A DNA stretch of 64,000 nucleotides from Planococcus halocryophilus (GCF_022489025.1 NZ_JAKVTG010000003.1:62001-126000), one strand, 5' to 3'; shown: positions 50,890 through 61,544, numbered from the stretch's first letter. Notes: generated by a model not told the origin, from the sequence alone. Numbers and translations: made by a program.

Positions 50890-50953
50890 GTTATCAGTAG
50901 GGAATGAGTTGGGAAAACAAACGACTTCTATATAGAATGGGGATTTTTTAAAA

Positions 50954-51622
50954 ATGACGAACATTGCATCTTATATCGACCATACTTTATTAAAGCCTGA
51001 ATCAACTGAAAGCCAAGTTGTTCAGTTATGCAAAGAAGCAGCAGAATACAATTTCGCTTCTGTTTGTGTAAATCCAACTTGGGTTGAAAAAGCAGCTGCA
51101 GAATTAACAAATAGTGAAGTGAAAGTTTGTACAGTTATAGGTTTCCCTTTAGGTGCTTCTACGCCTGAGACAAAAGCTTTTGAAACAACGGACGCTATTT
51201 CTAAAGGTGCTGGGGAAATTGATATGGTATTAAATATTGGCGCATTAAAGAGCGGCAATACAGATCATGTGAAAAAAGATATTGAAGCAGTTGTCAATGC
51301 AGCTAAAGGCAAAGCAATCGTCAAAGTAATTCTTGAGACGTGCTTGTTAACGGACGAAGAAAAAGTAACCGCTTCCCAATTATCTAAAGAAGCTGGAGCA
51401 GATTTTGTTAAAACTTCTACTGGCTTTTCAACAGGTGGAGCGACAATTGAAGATGTGAAATTGATGCGTCAAACAGTTGGTCCTGATATGGGTGTTAAAG
51501 CATCAGGTGGCGTACGCAGTTTAGAAGATGTAGAAGCAATGATCAAAGCAGGAGCTACGCGTATTGGCGCAAGTTCTGGCGTTAAAATCATGCAAGGCTT
51601 AACTTCTGATTCAGATTATTAA
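50954..51622 (+). CDS. deoC: Deoxyribose-phosphate aldolase
   Basis: DeoC splits deoxyribose 5-phosphate into glyceraldehyde 3-phosphate and acetaldehyde in deoxynucleoside breakdown. The 222-residue TIM-barrel protein has DHTLLKPE near the start, the Schiff-base lysine in [13 protein letters not shown] and the second lysine in [10 protein letters not shown]. The ATG at 50954 has a GGGGA site 8-12 bases upstream. No other deo gene is next to it, but cdd (cytidine deaminase), often linked to deoC, is found at 59.3 kb. Confidence 0.96.
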   Translation: MTNIASYIDHTLLKPESTESQVVQLCKEAAEYNFASVCVNPTWVEKAAAELTNSEVKVCTVIGFPLGASTPETKAFETTDAISKGAGEIDMVLNIGALKSGNTDHVKKDIEAVVNAAKGKAIVKVILETCLLTDEEKVTASQLSKEAGADFVKTSTGFSTGGATIEDVKLMRQTVGPDMGVKASGGVRSLEDVEAMIKAGATRIGASSGVKIMQGLTSDSDY

Positions 51623-51625
51623 CTA

Positions 51626-51654
51626 TTGACCTTTCATCTAGAATACGATATAAT
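51626..51654 (+). promoter_or_regulatory. Sigma-A promoter of rpsU
   Basis: TTGACC at 51626-51631 and TATAAT at 51649-51654 have a 17-base spacer, directly after the deoC stop. Confidence 0.85.
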
Positions 51655-51717
51655 TTTTGAGTATATAACACTTGTTGCTCTTCGCTTCAACGTGTGTTCG
51701 GAGGGAGGGAAAAAGAG

Positions 51718-51891
51718 ATGTCAAAAACTACAGTTCGTAAAAACGAATCGATTGAAGATGCTCTTCGCCGCTTCAAACGCACTGTTTCTAAATCTGGAAC
51801 AATGCAAGAGGTAAGAAAGCGCGAGTACTATGATAAGCCGAGCGTGAAACGTAAACTAAAATCAGAAGCTGCGCGTAAACGTAAATTTTAA
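51718..51891 (+). CDS. rpsU: 30S ribosomal protein S21 (bS21)
   Basis: S21 binds late near the anti-Shine-Dalgarno end of 16S rRNA. The 57-residue basic protein begins [20 protein letters not shown] and ends RKRKF. The ATG at 51718 has GGAGGGAGG upstream; an ATG at 51694 lies before this site and is not used. In most Bacillales yqeY follows; it is absent here. Confidence 0.98.
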   Translation: MSKTTVRKNESIEDALRRFKRTVSKSGTMQEVRKREYYDKPSVKRKLKSEAARKRKF

Positions 51892-51940
51892 TTGACTTAT
51901 AAGAAGCATATAGACTTTTAAAAAATATGAACGACCAGCG

Positions 51941-51976
51941 AAAACCGCCAACACAATCTTGTGTTGGCGGTTTTTC
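51941..51976 (+). terminator. Terminator after rpsU
   Basis: CCGCCAACACAA and TTGTGTTGGCGG form a perfect 12-bp stem (51945-51970) followed by five T. Confidence 0.96.
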
Positions 51977-52048
51977 TAATTGTCACATAAGTAAGCGCAT
52001 TCTTTCGTTATTGCAGAAGATTTCCTCTATAATAGAAGTATAGTAAAT

Positions 52049-52074
52049 TGAAACTTCTTCACAGTTCAACCGTA
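52049..52074 (+). promoter_or_regulatory. Sigma-W-type promoter of nfeD-floA
   Basis: TGAAAC at 52049-52054 and CGTA at 52071-52074 are exactly 16 bases apart, a full match to the B. subtilis sigma-W consensus. The expected start of transcription is about 7 bases later, 38 bases before the nfeD start. In B. subtilis yqeZ-yqfA-yqfB is a known sigma-W operon. A TATAAT at 52028-52033 just upstream might belong to an additional sigma-A promoter, but has no good -35 partner. Confidence 0.85.
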
Positions 52075-52118
52075 TATATGGTGCAGAAGAAATTTGAAAT
52101 GCGAAAGGAGAGATCCTG

Positions 52119-53444
52119 TTGAGCAAAGTCAAAGTCTTTATGGGTTTTGGACTTTTGCTATTATCGTTTCTACTTGTGCTCCCAGCTATCCAAGCGGATA
52201 CTTCGACGGTTTACGTTATCCCAATCGAAGATGAAGTTGAAAGAGGATTGCAAGCTTTTATCGAACGGGGGATTGAAGAGGCGGAAGATGCTGGAGCCGA
52301 AGCCATCATATTTGAAATCGATACACCGGGTGGATTTGTAGATGCAGCAGATGGCATTGCTCGTCTGTTAAACAAAACAGATTTAGATACACTGGCTTTT
52401 GTTAATCAAGACGCTTTGTCTGCTGGTGCGTTTCTTGCTTTGCATAATGATGAAATTTACATGCATCCTAACGGGCGCATGGGAGCGGCACAAGTAATAA
52501 ATCAGTCAGGGAATGCAGCGGCTGATAAAGCAAATAGCGCTTGGTTGTCATCTATGAAAAGTGCGGCACAAACGGCTGATCGAGATCCTCAGTATGCCTT
52601 AGCCATGGCTGATGCATCAATCGATCTTCCAGAAGTAGGCGCAGCTAAAGGGAAATTATTAACTTTAGATGCGAAAGAAGCAGAGCAAGTAGGATATTCA
52701 GAAGGAACCGTTAGTTCGTTAAGTGAGCTTTTAGCGTTAAAAGGTTTTGAGAACGCAACGGTTGTTACAATTGATGAAACGTTTTCAGAAAGCTTGGCTC
52801 GCTTTTTAACAAACCCTTTTGTCGTGCCGATTCTTTTATCATTTGCAGGACTTGGCTTATTACTTGAGCTATTCACGCCAGGAGTCGGAGTTCCAGGGTT
52901 TATCGGAATGGTATTTTTACTGTTGTTTTTTTATGGTCACTTAGTGGCCGGCTTAGCAGGATACGAATCCATCATTTTATTGATTATTGGTTTCGGACTT
53001 TTAGTAGCTGAGTTTATCATACCGGGTGGTGTGGCTGGATTTCTAGGAGTAGCAGCCATTCTCGGTAGTATCTTATTGGCGGGAGGAGACTTGAAAACCA
53101 CCGCCATAGCAGTACTTATAGCAATGATAGTAGCGACAGTAGGGATGGTGATTGTAGTGAAATTTTTTGGTAAGCGACTTAGTTTGTTCAAACGTATTAT
53201 CTTGACGGACGCCACCGATACAGCAAGTGGTTATGTATCGACTACAAACCGTCCAGAACTTGTCGGTAAAATTGCTCAAACACTGACGGCACTCCGTCCA
53301 TCCGGTACGATTCAGTTGGATGATGAGCGGATTGATGCTGTCTCTGAAGGTAGATTTATAGACAGTGGTAAAAATGTTAAGATTATTAAGGTAGAAGGTT
53401 CACGGATCGTTGTTCGTGAGCTTGATAAACAAGAGGAGGAATAA
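52119..53444 (+). CDS. yqeZ: NfeD family membrane-bound serine protease-like protein (YqeZ)
   Basis: This 441-residue NfeD1b-type protein has a signal-like hydrophobic N-terminus (about 6-26), a ClpP-like serine protease domain with the nucleophile region [13 protein letters not shown] and a possible general-base lysine further on ([10 protein letters not shown]), four or five membrane helices around 228-345, and a C-terminal soluble OB-fold NfeD domain. NfeD proteins work with flotillins in membrane organisation. The TTG at 52119 follows AAAGGAG by 8 bases. The floA gene follows after 4 bases. Confidence 0.93.
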   Translation: MSKVKVFMGFGLLLLSFLLVLPAIQADTSTVYVIPIEDEVERGLQAFIERGIEEAEDAGAEAIIFEIDTPGGFVDAADGIARLLNKTDLDTLAFVNQDALSAGAFLALHNDEIYMHPNGRMGAAQVINQSGNAAADKANSAWLSSMKSAAQTADRDPQYALAMADASIDLPEVGAAKGKLLTLDAKEAEQVGYSEGTVSSLSELLALKGFENATVVTIDETFSESLARFLTNPFVVPILLSFAGLGLLLELFTPGVGVPGFIGMVFLLLFFYGHLVAGLAGYESIILLIIGFGLLVAEFIIPGGVAGFLGVAAILGSILLAGGDLKTTAIAVLIAMIVATVGMVIVVKFFGKRLSLFKRIILTDATDTASGYVSTTNRPELVGKIAQTLTALRPSGTIQLDDERIDAVSEGRFIDSGKNVKIIKVEGSRIVVRELDKQEEE

Positions 53445-53448
53445 GAGA

Positions 53449-54435
53449 ATGGGACTTGAAACAATTGGTTTAGGCGCAGCTATCATTGGTATCATCGTTA
53501 TTTTGGCAATATTCTTTACATTTGTACCGATTACGTTATGGATTTCGGCTTTAGCTGCAGGAGTAAGAATTAGTATCTTTACGCTAATTGGGATGAGATT
53601 ACGTCGTGTTATTCCATCACGTATTGTTAACCCGTTGATCAAAGCTTCAAAAGCTGGATTAACCGTAACTATTAACCAATTGGAAAGCCATTACTTAGCA
53701 GGTGGTAACGTTGACCGCGTTGTTAACGCGTTAATTGCAGCTCACCGTGCCAACATTGAATTGCCGTTTGAACGTGCAGCAGCAATTGACCTAGCAGGTC
53801 GTGACGTATTAGAAGCTGTTCAAATGTCGGTTAACCCGAAAGTGATTGAAACACCATTTATCGCAGGTGTGGCAATGGACGGGATTGAAGTAAAAGCAAA
53901 AGCTCGTATTACAGTTCGTGCAAATATCGACCGTTTAGTCGGTGGTGCTGGTGAAGAAACAATTGTTGCCCGTGTTGGTGAAGGGATTGTTTCGACATTA
54001 GGTTCAAGCACAAGCCATAAAAAAGTTCTTGAAAACCCAGACTTGATTTCTCAGACAGTTTTAGCGAAAGGTCTAGATTCAGGGACAGCGTTTGAAATTC
54101 TTTCGATCGATATTGCAGATGTTGATATCGGTAAAAACATTGGAGCAGAACTACAAACAGAACAAGCAGAAGCAGATAAGAAAATTGCTCAAGCGAAAGC
54201 TGAAGAACGTCGTGCAATGGCTGTAGCTAGCGAGCAAGAAATGAAAGCAAAAGTTGTTGAAATGAGAGCGAAAGTTGTGGAAGCAGAAGCAGAAGTACCA
54301 CTTGCAATGTCGGAAGCACTTCGTAGCGGAAATATCGGCGTAATGGATTACGTGAACTACAAAAACATCCAAGCTGATACTGGTATGCGCGAGTCCATTT
54401 CAAAAACAGGCACAGATAAATCCGACAACAAATAA
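53449..54435 (+). CDS. floA: Flotillin-like protein FloA
   Basis: FloA forms mobile membrane assemblies that influence fluidity and signalling protein complexes. The 328-residue protein has an N-terminal membrane hairpin (about 4-25, then a second hydrophobic stretch near 27-45), a PHB domain ([20 protein letters not shown] onward) and a C-terminal Glu/Ala-rich coiled coil ([19 protein letters not shown]). The ATG at 53449 follows AGAGGAGGA inside the end of nfeD; a frame from 53410 would overlap nfeD without support. Confidence 0.97.
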   Translation: MGLETIGLGAAIIGIIVILAIFFTFVPITLWISALAAGVRISIFTLIGMRLRRVIPSRIVNPLIKASKAGLTVTINQLESHYLAGGNVDRVVNALIAAHRANIELPFERAAAIDLAGRDVLEAVQMSVNPKVIETPFIAGVAMDGIEVKAKARITVRANIDRLVGGAGEETIVARVGEGIVSTLGSSTSHKKVLENPDLISQTVLAKGLDSGTAFEILSIDIADVDIGKNIGAELQTEQAEADKKIAQAKAEERRAMAVASEQEMKAKVVEMRAKVVEAEAEVPLAMSEALRSGNIGVMDYVNYKNIQADTGMRESISKTGTDKSDNK

Positions 54436-54465
54436 TGGGCGTTAGCCATAAGGGAGGTTTGTCGT

Positions 54466-54951
54466 GTGGAAGCTCTCATATTTGGACTTGTCATCATGGC
54501 GGTAAGTGCTTTTTTTAATAAAAACAAAAAAGATTCCAATAAAAGAGATGCTCCGGTAAAACCCTTTTCGACAACTACATCAACTACGAGAGAAAGTCGT
54601 TCTGGTAAAACCCGGTTTAAGCGAGTAGAAGATTATGCAAAGGAAATTTATGGTGAACTGCAAAGTCAAAAAACTCAAGGGTCTGATCGTTTAGAAGAAG
54701 CAAAGCAAAAAGCTGGAGAAGTTGTGGATCGAACGCCTCTTCGCGAAGCGCGTCAAGAAGTAGAGCGTCGCGTCGCGTCTAGTACTACACAAAACCGTTC
54801 GTCACTAAGTGAATCGAGATCAATCCGTAATCAACCTGCAGTTCCTAAAGTAGAGAAAACTTCTGATGAATTATTGCCACTTAGCGATGAGGACGTCAGA
54901 AGAGGGATTATTATGGCGGAAATTTTAATGCCGCCAAAGTCAAAGCGCTAA
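54466..54951 (+). CDS. Unrecognised membrane-anchored protein downstream of floA
   Basis: I do not recognise this 161-residue protein. It begins with a short hydrophobic helix (MEALIFGLVIMAVSAFF) followed by a basic stretch (NKNKKDSNKR), so the N-terminus is probably outside and the rest cytoplasmic. Residues 27-130 are polar, Ser/Thr/Arg/Glu-rich and likely disordered or helical. The end is more compact and may be conserved: DEDVRRGIIMAEILMPPKSK. The start is GTG at 54466 after AAGGGAGGT. The gap to floA is 30 bases with no terminator between, so it should share the sigma-W promoter. B. subtilis has the 74-residue yqfB in this place; I see no clear similarity. Confidence 0.8.
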   Translation: MEALIFGLVIMAVSAFFNKNKKDSNKRDAPVKPFSTTTSTTRESRSGKTRFKRVEDYAKEIYGELQSQKTQGSDRLEEAKQKAGEVVDRTPLREARQEVERRVASSTTQNRSSLSESRSIRNQPAVPKVEKTSDELLPLSDEDVRRGIIMAEILMPPKSKR

Positions 54952-54954
54952 TGA

Positions 54955-54984
54955 AAATCAGCCAGTGAAAACTGGCTGATTTTT
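54955..54984 (+). terminator. Terminator after the floA unit
   Basis: AATCAGCCAGT and ACTGGCTGATT form an 11-bp stem with a GAAA loop and a T run, 4 bases after the stop codon. Confidence 0.95.
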
Positions 54985-55181
54985 GATATCTATATTTTTA
55001 TTATGTAAACTTAAAGTTCTTAAAAGAATTTTCTCTACTAATAAAATTAGAATTATTAGGATATTTGGATAAAAGGTAAATTTTTCACGTTAAAGGTGCA
55101 CAGAACAAATATTTTACAAGTGATTATCTTTAATGATAGAGTGAAATTAGCAGTAAATACTCGATCCTAAGGAGCGTCCAC

Positions 55182-56141
55182 ATGACAGAAAACAACCTAC
55201 TAGAATTACATGTGAAAGACCCAAATGAAGCGGTACAGCTGCTCGGGATATCGGATAGCCATTTAACGTTAATCGAAGAAGCTTTTAATATTCAAATTAT
55301 CACCCGTGGAGAAGTTATTAAATTAGCTGGTTCTGAGGAAGATAAACAAACGGGGAAATTATTAATAGAACAATTATTGCGGGTTATTCGCAAAAACATC
55401 AATATTGATCAGCGTGATATTGTCTCAGCAATTGAGATGGCTAAAAGTGGGACAATCGAATATTTTGCTGAACTTTATGATGAAGAAGTCGCGCGTAATG
55501 CTAATGGCAAAACGATTCGCGCAAAAACCATTGGGCAGAGACATTACATTCATGCGATTCGCAACAAAGATTTAGTTTTTGGGATTGGTCCTGCTGGTAC
55601 TGGTAAAACGTATCTGGCCGTAGTTCTGGCCGTCCAAGCACTAAAAAACGGTCACGTGAAGAAAATCATTTTGACAAGGCCAGCTGTTGAAGCAGGTGAA
55701 AGTCTCGGGTTTTTACCAGGGGATTTAAAAGAAAAGGTTGATCCATATTTACGTCCATTATATGATGCGCTACATGACGTGTTAGGGCTCGAACAAACCA
55801 ATCGCTTTATCGAGCGTGGAACCATTGAAATTGCTCCTCTAGCGTATATGAGAGGACGCACATTGGATGAAGCTTTTGTTATTCTAGATGAAGCGCAAAA
55901 TACCACAAAAGCACAGATGAAAATGTTCTTAACACGTCTCGGTTTTGGATCTAAAATGGTTATTACCGGTGATAAAACTCAAATTGATTTGCCTCGTGGT
56001 GCTGAATCTGGATTAATTGCCGCTGAAACAATTTTATCAAGTGTGCGAAATATCCATTTTCAATACCTTGAAAGTGGTGATGTGGTACGTCACCCACTTG
56101 TGGCAAAAATTATTGATGCCTATGAAAGTCAGCCAACTTAA
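55182..56141 (+). CDS. phoH: PhoH-like ATPase
   Basis: The 319-residue protein has an N-terminal KH-like region (residues 10-85) and a PhoH ATPase domain with Walker A GPAGTGKTYLA around 134-144 and Walker B FVILDEAQNTT around 228-238. PhoH/YbeZ partners the RNase YbeY in rRNA processing in several bacteria, and ybeY lies two genes downstream here. The ATG at 55182 follows AAGGAG. In B. subtilis yqfC and yqfD precede phoH; they are missing here. Confidence 0.95.
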   Translation: MTENNLLELHVKDPNEAVQLLGISDSHLTLIEEAFNIQIITRGEVIKLAGSEEDKQTGKLLIEQLLRVIRKNINIDQRDIVSAIEMAKSGTIEYFAELYDEEVARNANGKTIRAKTIGQRHYIHAIRNKDLVFGIGPAGTGKTYLAVVLAVQALKNGHVKKIILTRPAVEAGESLGFLPGDLKEKVDPYLRPLYDALHDVLGLEQTNRFIERGTIEIAPLAYMRGRTLDEAFVILDEAQNTTKAQMKMFLTRLGFGSKMVITGDKTQIDLPRGAESGLIAAETILSSVRNIHFQYLESGDVVRHPLVAKIIDAYESQPT

Positions 56142-56153
56142 AGAGTATAACGC

Positions 56154-56188
56154 AAGGTGCAGGGATTACTTTCCCTGCACCTTTTTTT
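56154..56188 (+). terminator. Terminator after phoH
   Basis: AAGGTGCAGGG and CCCTGCACCTT form a perfect 11-bp stem with a run of seven T. Confidence 0.96.
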
Positions 56189-56316
56189 ATAAAATAGGTA
56201 AGAAATTTTATACTACTCGTATATGCGGACATAATTTCAAATTATTAGAAAAAAACACGGTGAAATCTATTTCTTTAGTTGTTATGATAGAACTAGGAAA
56301 TGTGGGGTGGAGTAGG

Positions 56317-58437
56317 ATGCGTCAAAAAGCACAAGATCTTTTTGAGAAACTGGGTTATCGGAAAATAATGATGGCGGGCATCTTGTTGACAGGCATCATC
56401 TTATACGGATTTTTAATGGACTCTGTTCAAAGTGATACATACGATATACAATTGTTCCAACTATCATCTGAAACGATACGTTCTGAAAAAACCGTTGAAG
56501 ATCCAGTCAAAACGGAGTTAGAAAGACAACGTCTTACTGAAGAAGTATCGCCAAGCTATCAATTTGTGAGTGAAATAGTAGACAACCAAACCGCTTTGGT
56601 CGCATCGATATTTGGTTATATTATGGACGTTAAAGCTGCTCCAGAACAAGAAGAAGACCGGTTGACTCAAGAGGAAATGATTGCGGAACTGAGAGAAGAT
56701 TTAAGATTGTTAGAAACAAGTGATAACGGATTGCGTTTAACAGACGATATGCTAAATTCGTTATTGTCTCTATCAGAAGCTCGCTTACTTAGTGTGCAAG
56801 AAGAATTGAAAAAATTGTTGCAATCGTCTTTGAATGAATCTATTCGTGTAGAAGAAGTGGCGCGTTATCGAACGGAGATCGAACAAGAAATTCGCCGCAA
56901 TGATACAATTTCAAATGATATTATTCAAGCTGCGGTGACAATTGGCCGATTTGGTATAATTGCAAACGAGGTAGTCAATGAAGAGTTAACAGCGAAACAA
57001 GTAGAACAAATTCGGAATAGTGTTGAACCAACACGCATTTTACAAGGACAAGTTCTCGTTCAAGAAGGCCAAGTGATTGACCGGGAAGTTTACCGTCAGC
57101 TAGAACTAGCTGGTATGACTGAAGAGCGGCTCAATTACAAACCGTTATTAGGGTTGTTACTATTTGTCATCATTGCAGTAGGACTACTGTTCATCGTTAT
57201 TTCTCGTTCAAAAAAAGATGATAAAAACAAGGTTACCGAGATGCTTGTGGTAATGGTGGCAATTTCTATTTCATTAATATTGATGAAGTTACTGTCTGCT
57301 ATTAGCGGTAATTTTGATTTGGTGATTTCTTTTTTCTTCCCGACAGCTTTAGCTGGAATGCTGGTCTGCTTGCTTGTCAATGAGCGAGCGGCTGTATATG
57401 TCACTATTTTTGTTAGTGCAGCAGCAGGTTTAATGTTGCCTAGTGGTTATTCAGCTACTTTGCAGGTAGACGTCGCTTTTTATATTCTTTTTGGTGGTTT
57501 GACAGCAATTTATTTAATCGATCGAGTAGGTGGACGTGGGCGTTTACTGCAGATCAGTTTAGCAGTAGCGGCCGCTAACGCGTTGTTTGTTGCTTTTTAT
57601 TTATTGCTTGGCCAAACACAATATAGTTGGTCAGAAGTCGGATTTTATTTCTCAGCTGCGATTGTCTCTGGGTTATTGTCTGGAGCATTGGCAATTGGAT
57701 TTTTGCCATTTTTCGAATCGGCATTTGGTATGCTATCAACAATGCGGTTAATCGAATTATCCAATCCGAATCATCCATTACTAAAGAAAATTTTGATGGA
57801 AACACCAGGTACTTATCATCACAGTTTGATGGTGGCGAATTTGGCAGACGCGTCTTGTGAGGCGATTGGAGCAAATGGGTTACTTGCCAGAGTCGGTTGT
57901 TATTATCACGACATTGGCAAAACGAAATACCCGCAATTTTTTATCGAGAACCAAGTAAATATTGAGAATCCGCACGATCGCTTACCCCCTGAGAAAAGTC
58001 GAGATATTATTTTGGCACACGGCATACAAGGTGCACAAATGTTAAAAAAGCATAAAATGCCAAAAGAAATTATTGATGTCGCTGCACAGCATCACGGGAC
58101 GAGCTTGTTGAAATTTTTCTACTACAAAGCAAAAGAAACCAATCCAGACGTTGATGAAAACACTTATCGTTATCAAGGTCCTAAGCCGCAAACAAAAGAA
58201 ATTGCTATTATTTCCGTAGCAGATAGCTTAGAAGCTGCGGTTCGATCTATGAAAGAACCGACATCAGAAAAGATAAAAAAATTGGTAGATTCGATTGTAG
58301 AAGATAAACTTAAAGATGGGCAGTTCGAAGAATGCGATTTATCTTTAAAAGAACTAAAAAAGATAAAAGCGGTAATGTGTGAAACTTTAAATGGGATATT
58401 CCATTCGCGTATCGAATATCCAAAAGAAACCAATTGA
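56317..58437 (+). CDS. pgpH: 7TM-HD domain c-di-AMP phosphodiesterase PgpH (YqfF)
   Basis: PgpH hydrolyses cyclic di-AMP, the second messenger of potassium and cell-wall balance. The 706-residue protein has one N-terminal membrane helix (about 21-40), an extracellular 7TM-HDED domain of about 230 residues, seven membrane helices (about 280-465), and a C-terminal cytoplasmic HD domain with TPGTYHHSLMVANLA, GCYYHDIGKTKYPQF and AAQHHGT. The ATG at 56317 has GGTGGAG upstream; the frame is open back into phoH (56017), which is coincidental. Confidence 0.95.
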   Translation: MRQKAQDLFEKLGYRKIMMAGILLTGIILYGFLMDSVQSDTYDIQLFQLSSETIRSEKTVEDPVKTELERQRLTEEVSPSYQFVSEIVDNQTALVASIFGYIMDVKAAPEQEEDRLTQEEMIAELREDLRLLETSDNGLRLTDDMLNSLLSLSEARLLSVQEELKKLLQSSLNESIRVEEVARYRTEIEQEIRRNDTISNDIIQAAVTIGRFGIIANEVVNEELTAKQVEQIRNSVEPTRILQGQVLVQEGQVIDREVYRQLELAGMTEERLNYKPLLGLLLFVIIAVGLLFIVISRSKKDDKNKVTEMLVVMVAISISLILMKLLSAISGNFDLVISFFFPTALAGMLVCLLVNERAAVYVTIFVSAAAGLMLPSGYSATLQVDVAFYILFGGLTAIYLIDRVGGRGRLLQISLAVAAANALFVAFYLLLGQTQYSWSEVGFYFSAAIVSGLLSGALAIGFLPFFESAFGMLSTMRLIELSNPNHPLLKKILMETPGTYHHSLMVANLADASCEAIGANGLLARVGCYYHDIGKTKYPQFFIENQVNIENPHDRLPPEKSRDIILAHGIQGAQMLKKHKMPKEIIDVAAQHHGTSLLKFFYYKAKETNPDVDENTYRYQGPKPQTKEIAIISVADSLEAAVRSMKEPTSEKIKKLVDSIVEDKLKDGQFEECDLSLKELKKIKAVMCETLNGIFHSRIEYPKETN

Positions 58438-58451
58438 CAGGAGGAACTGTT

Positions 58452-58934
58452 ATGATAGCTATCGATTTTATGGATGAAACAGAAAGTCTGAATCAAAAAG
58501 AATTGGATTTTGTCCAAAAAATATTAGAGCACGCTGCGAAACAAGAAAAAATCACGGATTCTGAAGTATCTGTAACTTTTGTGACCAATGAAATGATTCG
58601 TGACATAAACCGTGAGTACCGTGGAAAAGATCAGCCGACGGATGTCATCTCATTTGCAATGGAAGAAATGGGAGAAGGAGAAACAGCTATCATCGGTTCA
58701 CAAGAACCTCGCATGTTAGGAGACATCATTATTTCTTTAGATCGGACAAAAGAGCAGGCTGCAGATTTTGGGCATTCCTTTGAAAGGGAACTTGGCTTTC
58801 TAGCAGTTCATGGTTTTTTGCATTTGTTAGGCTATGATCATATGACAGAGGAAGATGAAAAAATAATGTTTTCTCGCCAAGAGGAGATTTTAGTCTCACT
58901 CGGCATCACACGTGATAAACATGACGGCGCGTAG
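58452..58934 (+). CDS. ybeY: Endoribonuclease YbeY (rRNA maturation factor)
   Basis: YbeY is a metal-dependent RNase used in 16S rRNA 3' end maturation and ribosome quality control. The 160-residue protein has the zinc motif HGFLHLLGYDH (HxxxHxxxxxH) around 123-133 and the conserved NREYRGKDQPTDVISFAM. The ATG at 58452 has AGGAGG 7 bases upstream. It follows pgpH by 14 bases and overlaps dgkA by 14 bases. Confidence 0.97.
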   Translation: MIAIDFMDETESLNQKELDFVQKILEHAAKQEKITDSEVSVTFVTNEMIRDINREYRGKDQPTDVISFAMEEMGEGETAIIGSQEPRMLGDIIISLDRTKEQAADFGHSFERELGFLAVHGFLHLLGYDHMTEEDEKIMFSRQEEILVSLGITRDKHDGA

Positions 58935-59274
58935 GTTTTTCCGTTCTTTTCTGTTTGCATCTCAAGGAATAGGAACAGCTTTAAAACGTGAACAAAATAT
59001 TCGGTTCCATCTTGCAGCCGCTATTATTGTAGTCATTGCAGGGTGGTTTACGGTCTTATCTTATACAGAATGGCTAGTAGTTATTTTATTGATTGCCGGC
59101 ATGATCGCATTAGAGATGGTCAATTCAGCGATTGAGCGGGTAGTAGACTTAGTGACAGCTGAACTTCATCCCCTCGCTAAACAAGCTAAAGATATGGCAG
59201 CAGGTGCTGTTTTGGTATTTGCAGCGGCAAGTGCTATAATTGGAATAATAATATTTTTACCCAAATGGTTTTAA
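58921..59274 (+). CDS. dgkA: Undecaprenol/diacylglycerol kinase family protein DgkA
   Basis: In Gram-positive bacteria this small integral membrane kinase phosphorylates undecaprenol for the lipid carrier pool. The 117-residue protein has three membrane helices (about 32-50, 54-71, 96-116) and the family motif ALEMVNSAIERVVDLV. The ATG at 58921 overlaps the end of ybeY; neither it nor the upstream GTG at 58912 has a good ribosome site, so translation is probably coupled. Confidence 0.94.
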   Translation: MTARRFFRSFLFASQGIGTALKREQNIRFHLAAAIIVVIAGWFTVLSYTEWLVVILLIAGMIALEMVNSAIERVVDLVTAELHPLAKQAKDMAAGAVLVFAAASAIIGIIIFLPKWF

Positions 59275-59288
59275 ATTCGCAGAGGTGA

Positions 59289-60606
<1,318 letters not shown>

Positions 60607-60618
60607 GGAGTCCTTCCC

Positions 60619-61401
60619 ATGCAAAATCAAGTAGAAGGTATTGTCATTCGCACAATGCCTTATGGCGAAACCAATAAAATCGTCACCTTGTTTACGAAAG
60701 AAGCGGGGAAAATTACTTGTATGGCAAGAGGAGCGAAAAAACCGGCTAGTCGTTTAGCGGCTATTACCCAAGTCTTTACTCATGGAAGTTTTTCCATCTA
60801 TAAAGGAAAAGGCATGGGAACTATACAGGCGGGGGATCCACTAGAATCACTGCGGCATATTCGTGAAGACATCATGTCTACTGCTTATGCAAGTTATGTT
60901 ACTGAATTAATTGATCGTTTAACCGAACAAGATGAACCACAACCAGCCATTTTTGATATGTTGTATCAAGCGCTTCATGCGATCGACGAAGGGTATGACC
61001 CAGAAGCGATTACGTTATTTGTCGAATGGAAAATGCTCCAACCAGCAGGCTTAACGCCAACACTTCATCAATGTGCCAATTGTGGTTCGACTGAAGGGGA
61101 ATTTGCTTTTTCATTTCAAGAACTTGGATTTCTTTGTCATCGCTGTTTTCATATTGATCGTTACATTATTCGGTTGAGTCCAGCGTTAGTGAAGCTCATT
61201 CGTACGTTCTATTTTGTGCCAATTGAGCGAGTGGGTTCTTTGACGCTGAAAAAAGAATCCAAGAGCTTACTCAAACAAATTGTCCGCACAATATACGAAG
61301 AAAAAGCGGGGATTCGCTTAAAATCACGGAAGTTTCTCGAACAGTTAGAACGAACACCCGAATTTTTACCGAAAAAAGAAGAGTTGCCAAAAGACGAATA
61401 G
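60619..61401 (+). CDS. recO: DNA repair protein RecO
   Basis: RecO helps load RecA on SSB-coated DNA. The 260-residue protein has an N-terminal OB fold (GIVIRTMPYGETNKIVTLFT), a helical domain and a C-terminal zinc finger (CANCGSTEG and CHRC). The ATG at 60619 follows AAGGAG. It is 12 bases after era; the short yqzL found between them in B. subtilis is absent. Its stop codon lies in the loop of the terminator. Confidence 0.96.
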   Translation: MQNQVEGIVIRTMPYGETNKIVTLFTKEAGKITCMARGAKKPASRLAAITQVFTHGSFSIYKGKGMGTIQAGDPLESLRHIREDIMSTAYASYVTELIDRLTEQDEPQPAIFDMLYQALHAIDEGYDPEAITLFVEWKMLQPAGLTPTLHQCANCGSTEGEFAFSFQELGFLCHRCFHIDRYIIRLSPALVKLIRTFYFVPIERVGSLTLKKESKSLLKQIVRTIYEEKAGIRLKSRKFLEQLERTPEFLPKKEELPKDE

Positions 61402-61421
61402 TCTTTTGGCAACTCTTTTTT
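61381..61421 (+). terminator. Terminator overlapping the end of recO
   Basis: GAGTTGCCAAAAGAC and GTCTTTTGGCAACTC form a perfect 15-bp stem with a 5-base loop that contains most of the recO stop codon, followed by seven T. Confidence 0.95.
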
Positions 61422-61486
61422 TAGGAGTGATACTATCATAAAGTAATGAACAGGATAGCAAATCATACGCCGATTATGAGAGGGCA

Positions 61487-61527
61487 TAAAAAAGTGGTGG
61501 AATAGATTTATTCCACCACTTTTTTTG
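61487..61527 (-). terminator. Terminator for glyS (minus strand)
   Basis: AAGTGGTGGAATA and TATTCCACCACTT form a 13-bp stem with A and T runs on both sides, so it works in either direction; on the minus strand it ends glyS. Confidence 0.93.
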
Positions 61528-61544
61528 TAACCCGCTTTTCTAAC

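Noticed and set aside
52011-52033. Sigma-A promoter TTGCAG/TATAAT before nfeD
   Set aside because: The spacer is 11 bases, too short for a functional sigma-A promoter; the sigma-W match just downstream explains the region better.
56017-56316. N-terminal extension of pgpH into phoH
   Set aside because: The extra 100 codons overlap phoH and cross its terminator; PgpH homologues start near the ATG at 56317, which has a ribosome site.
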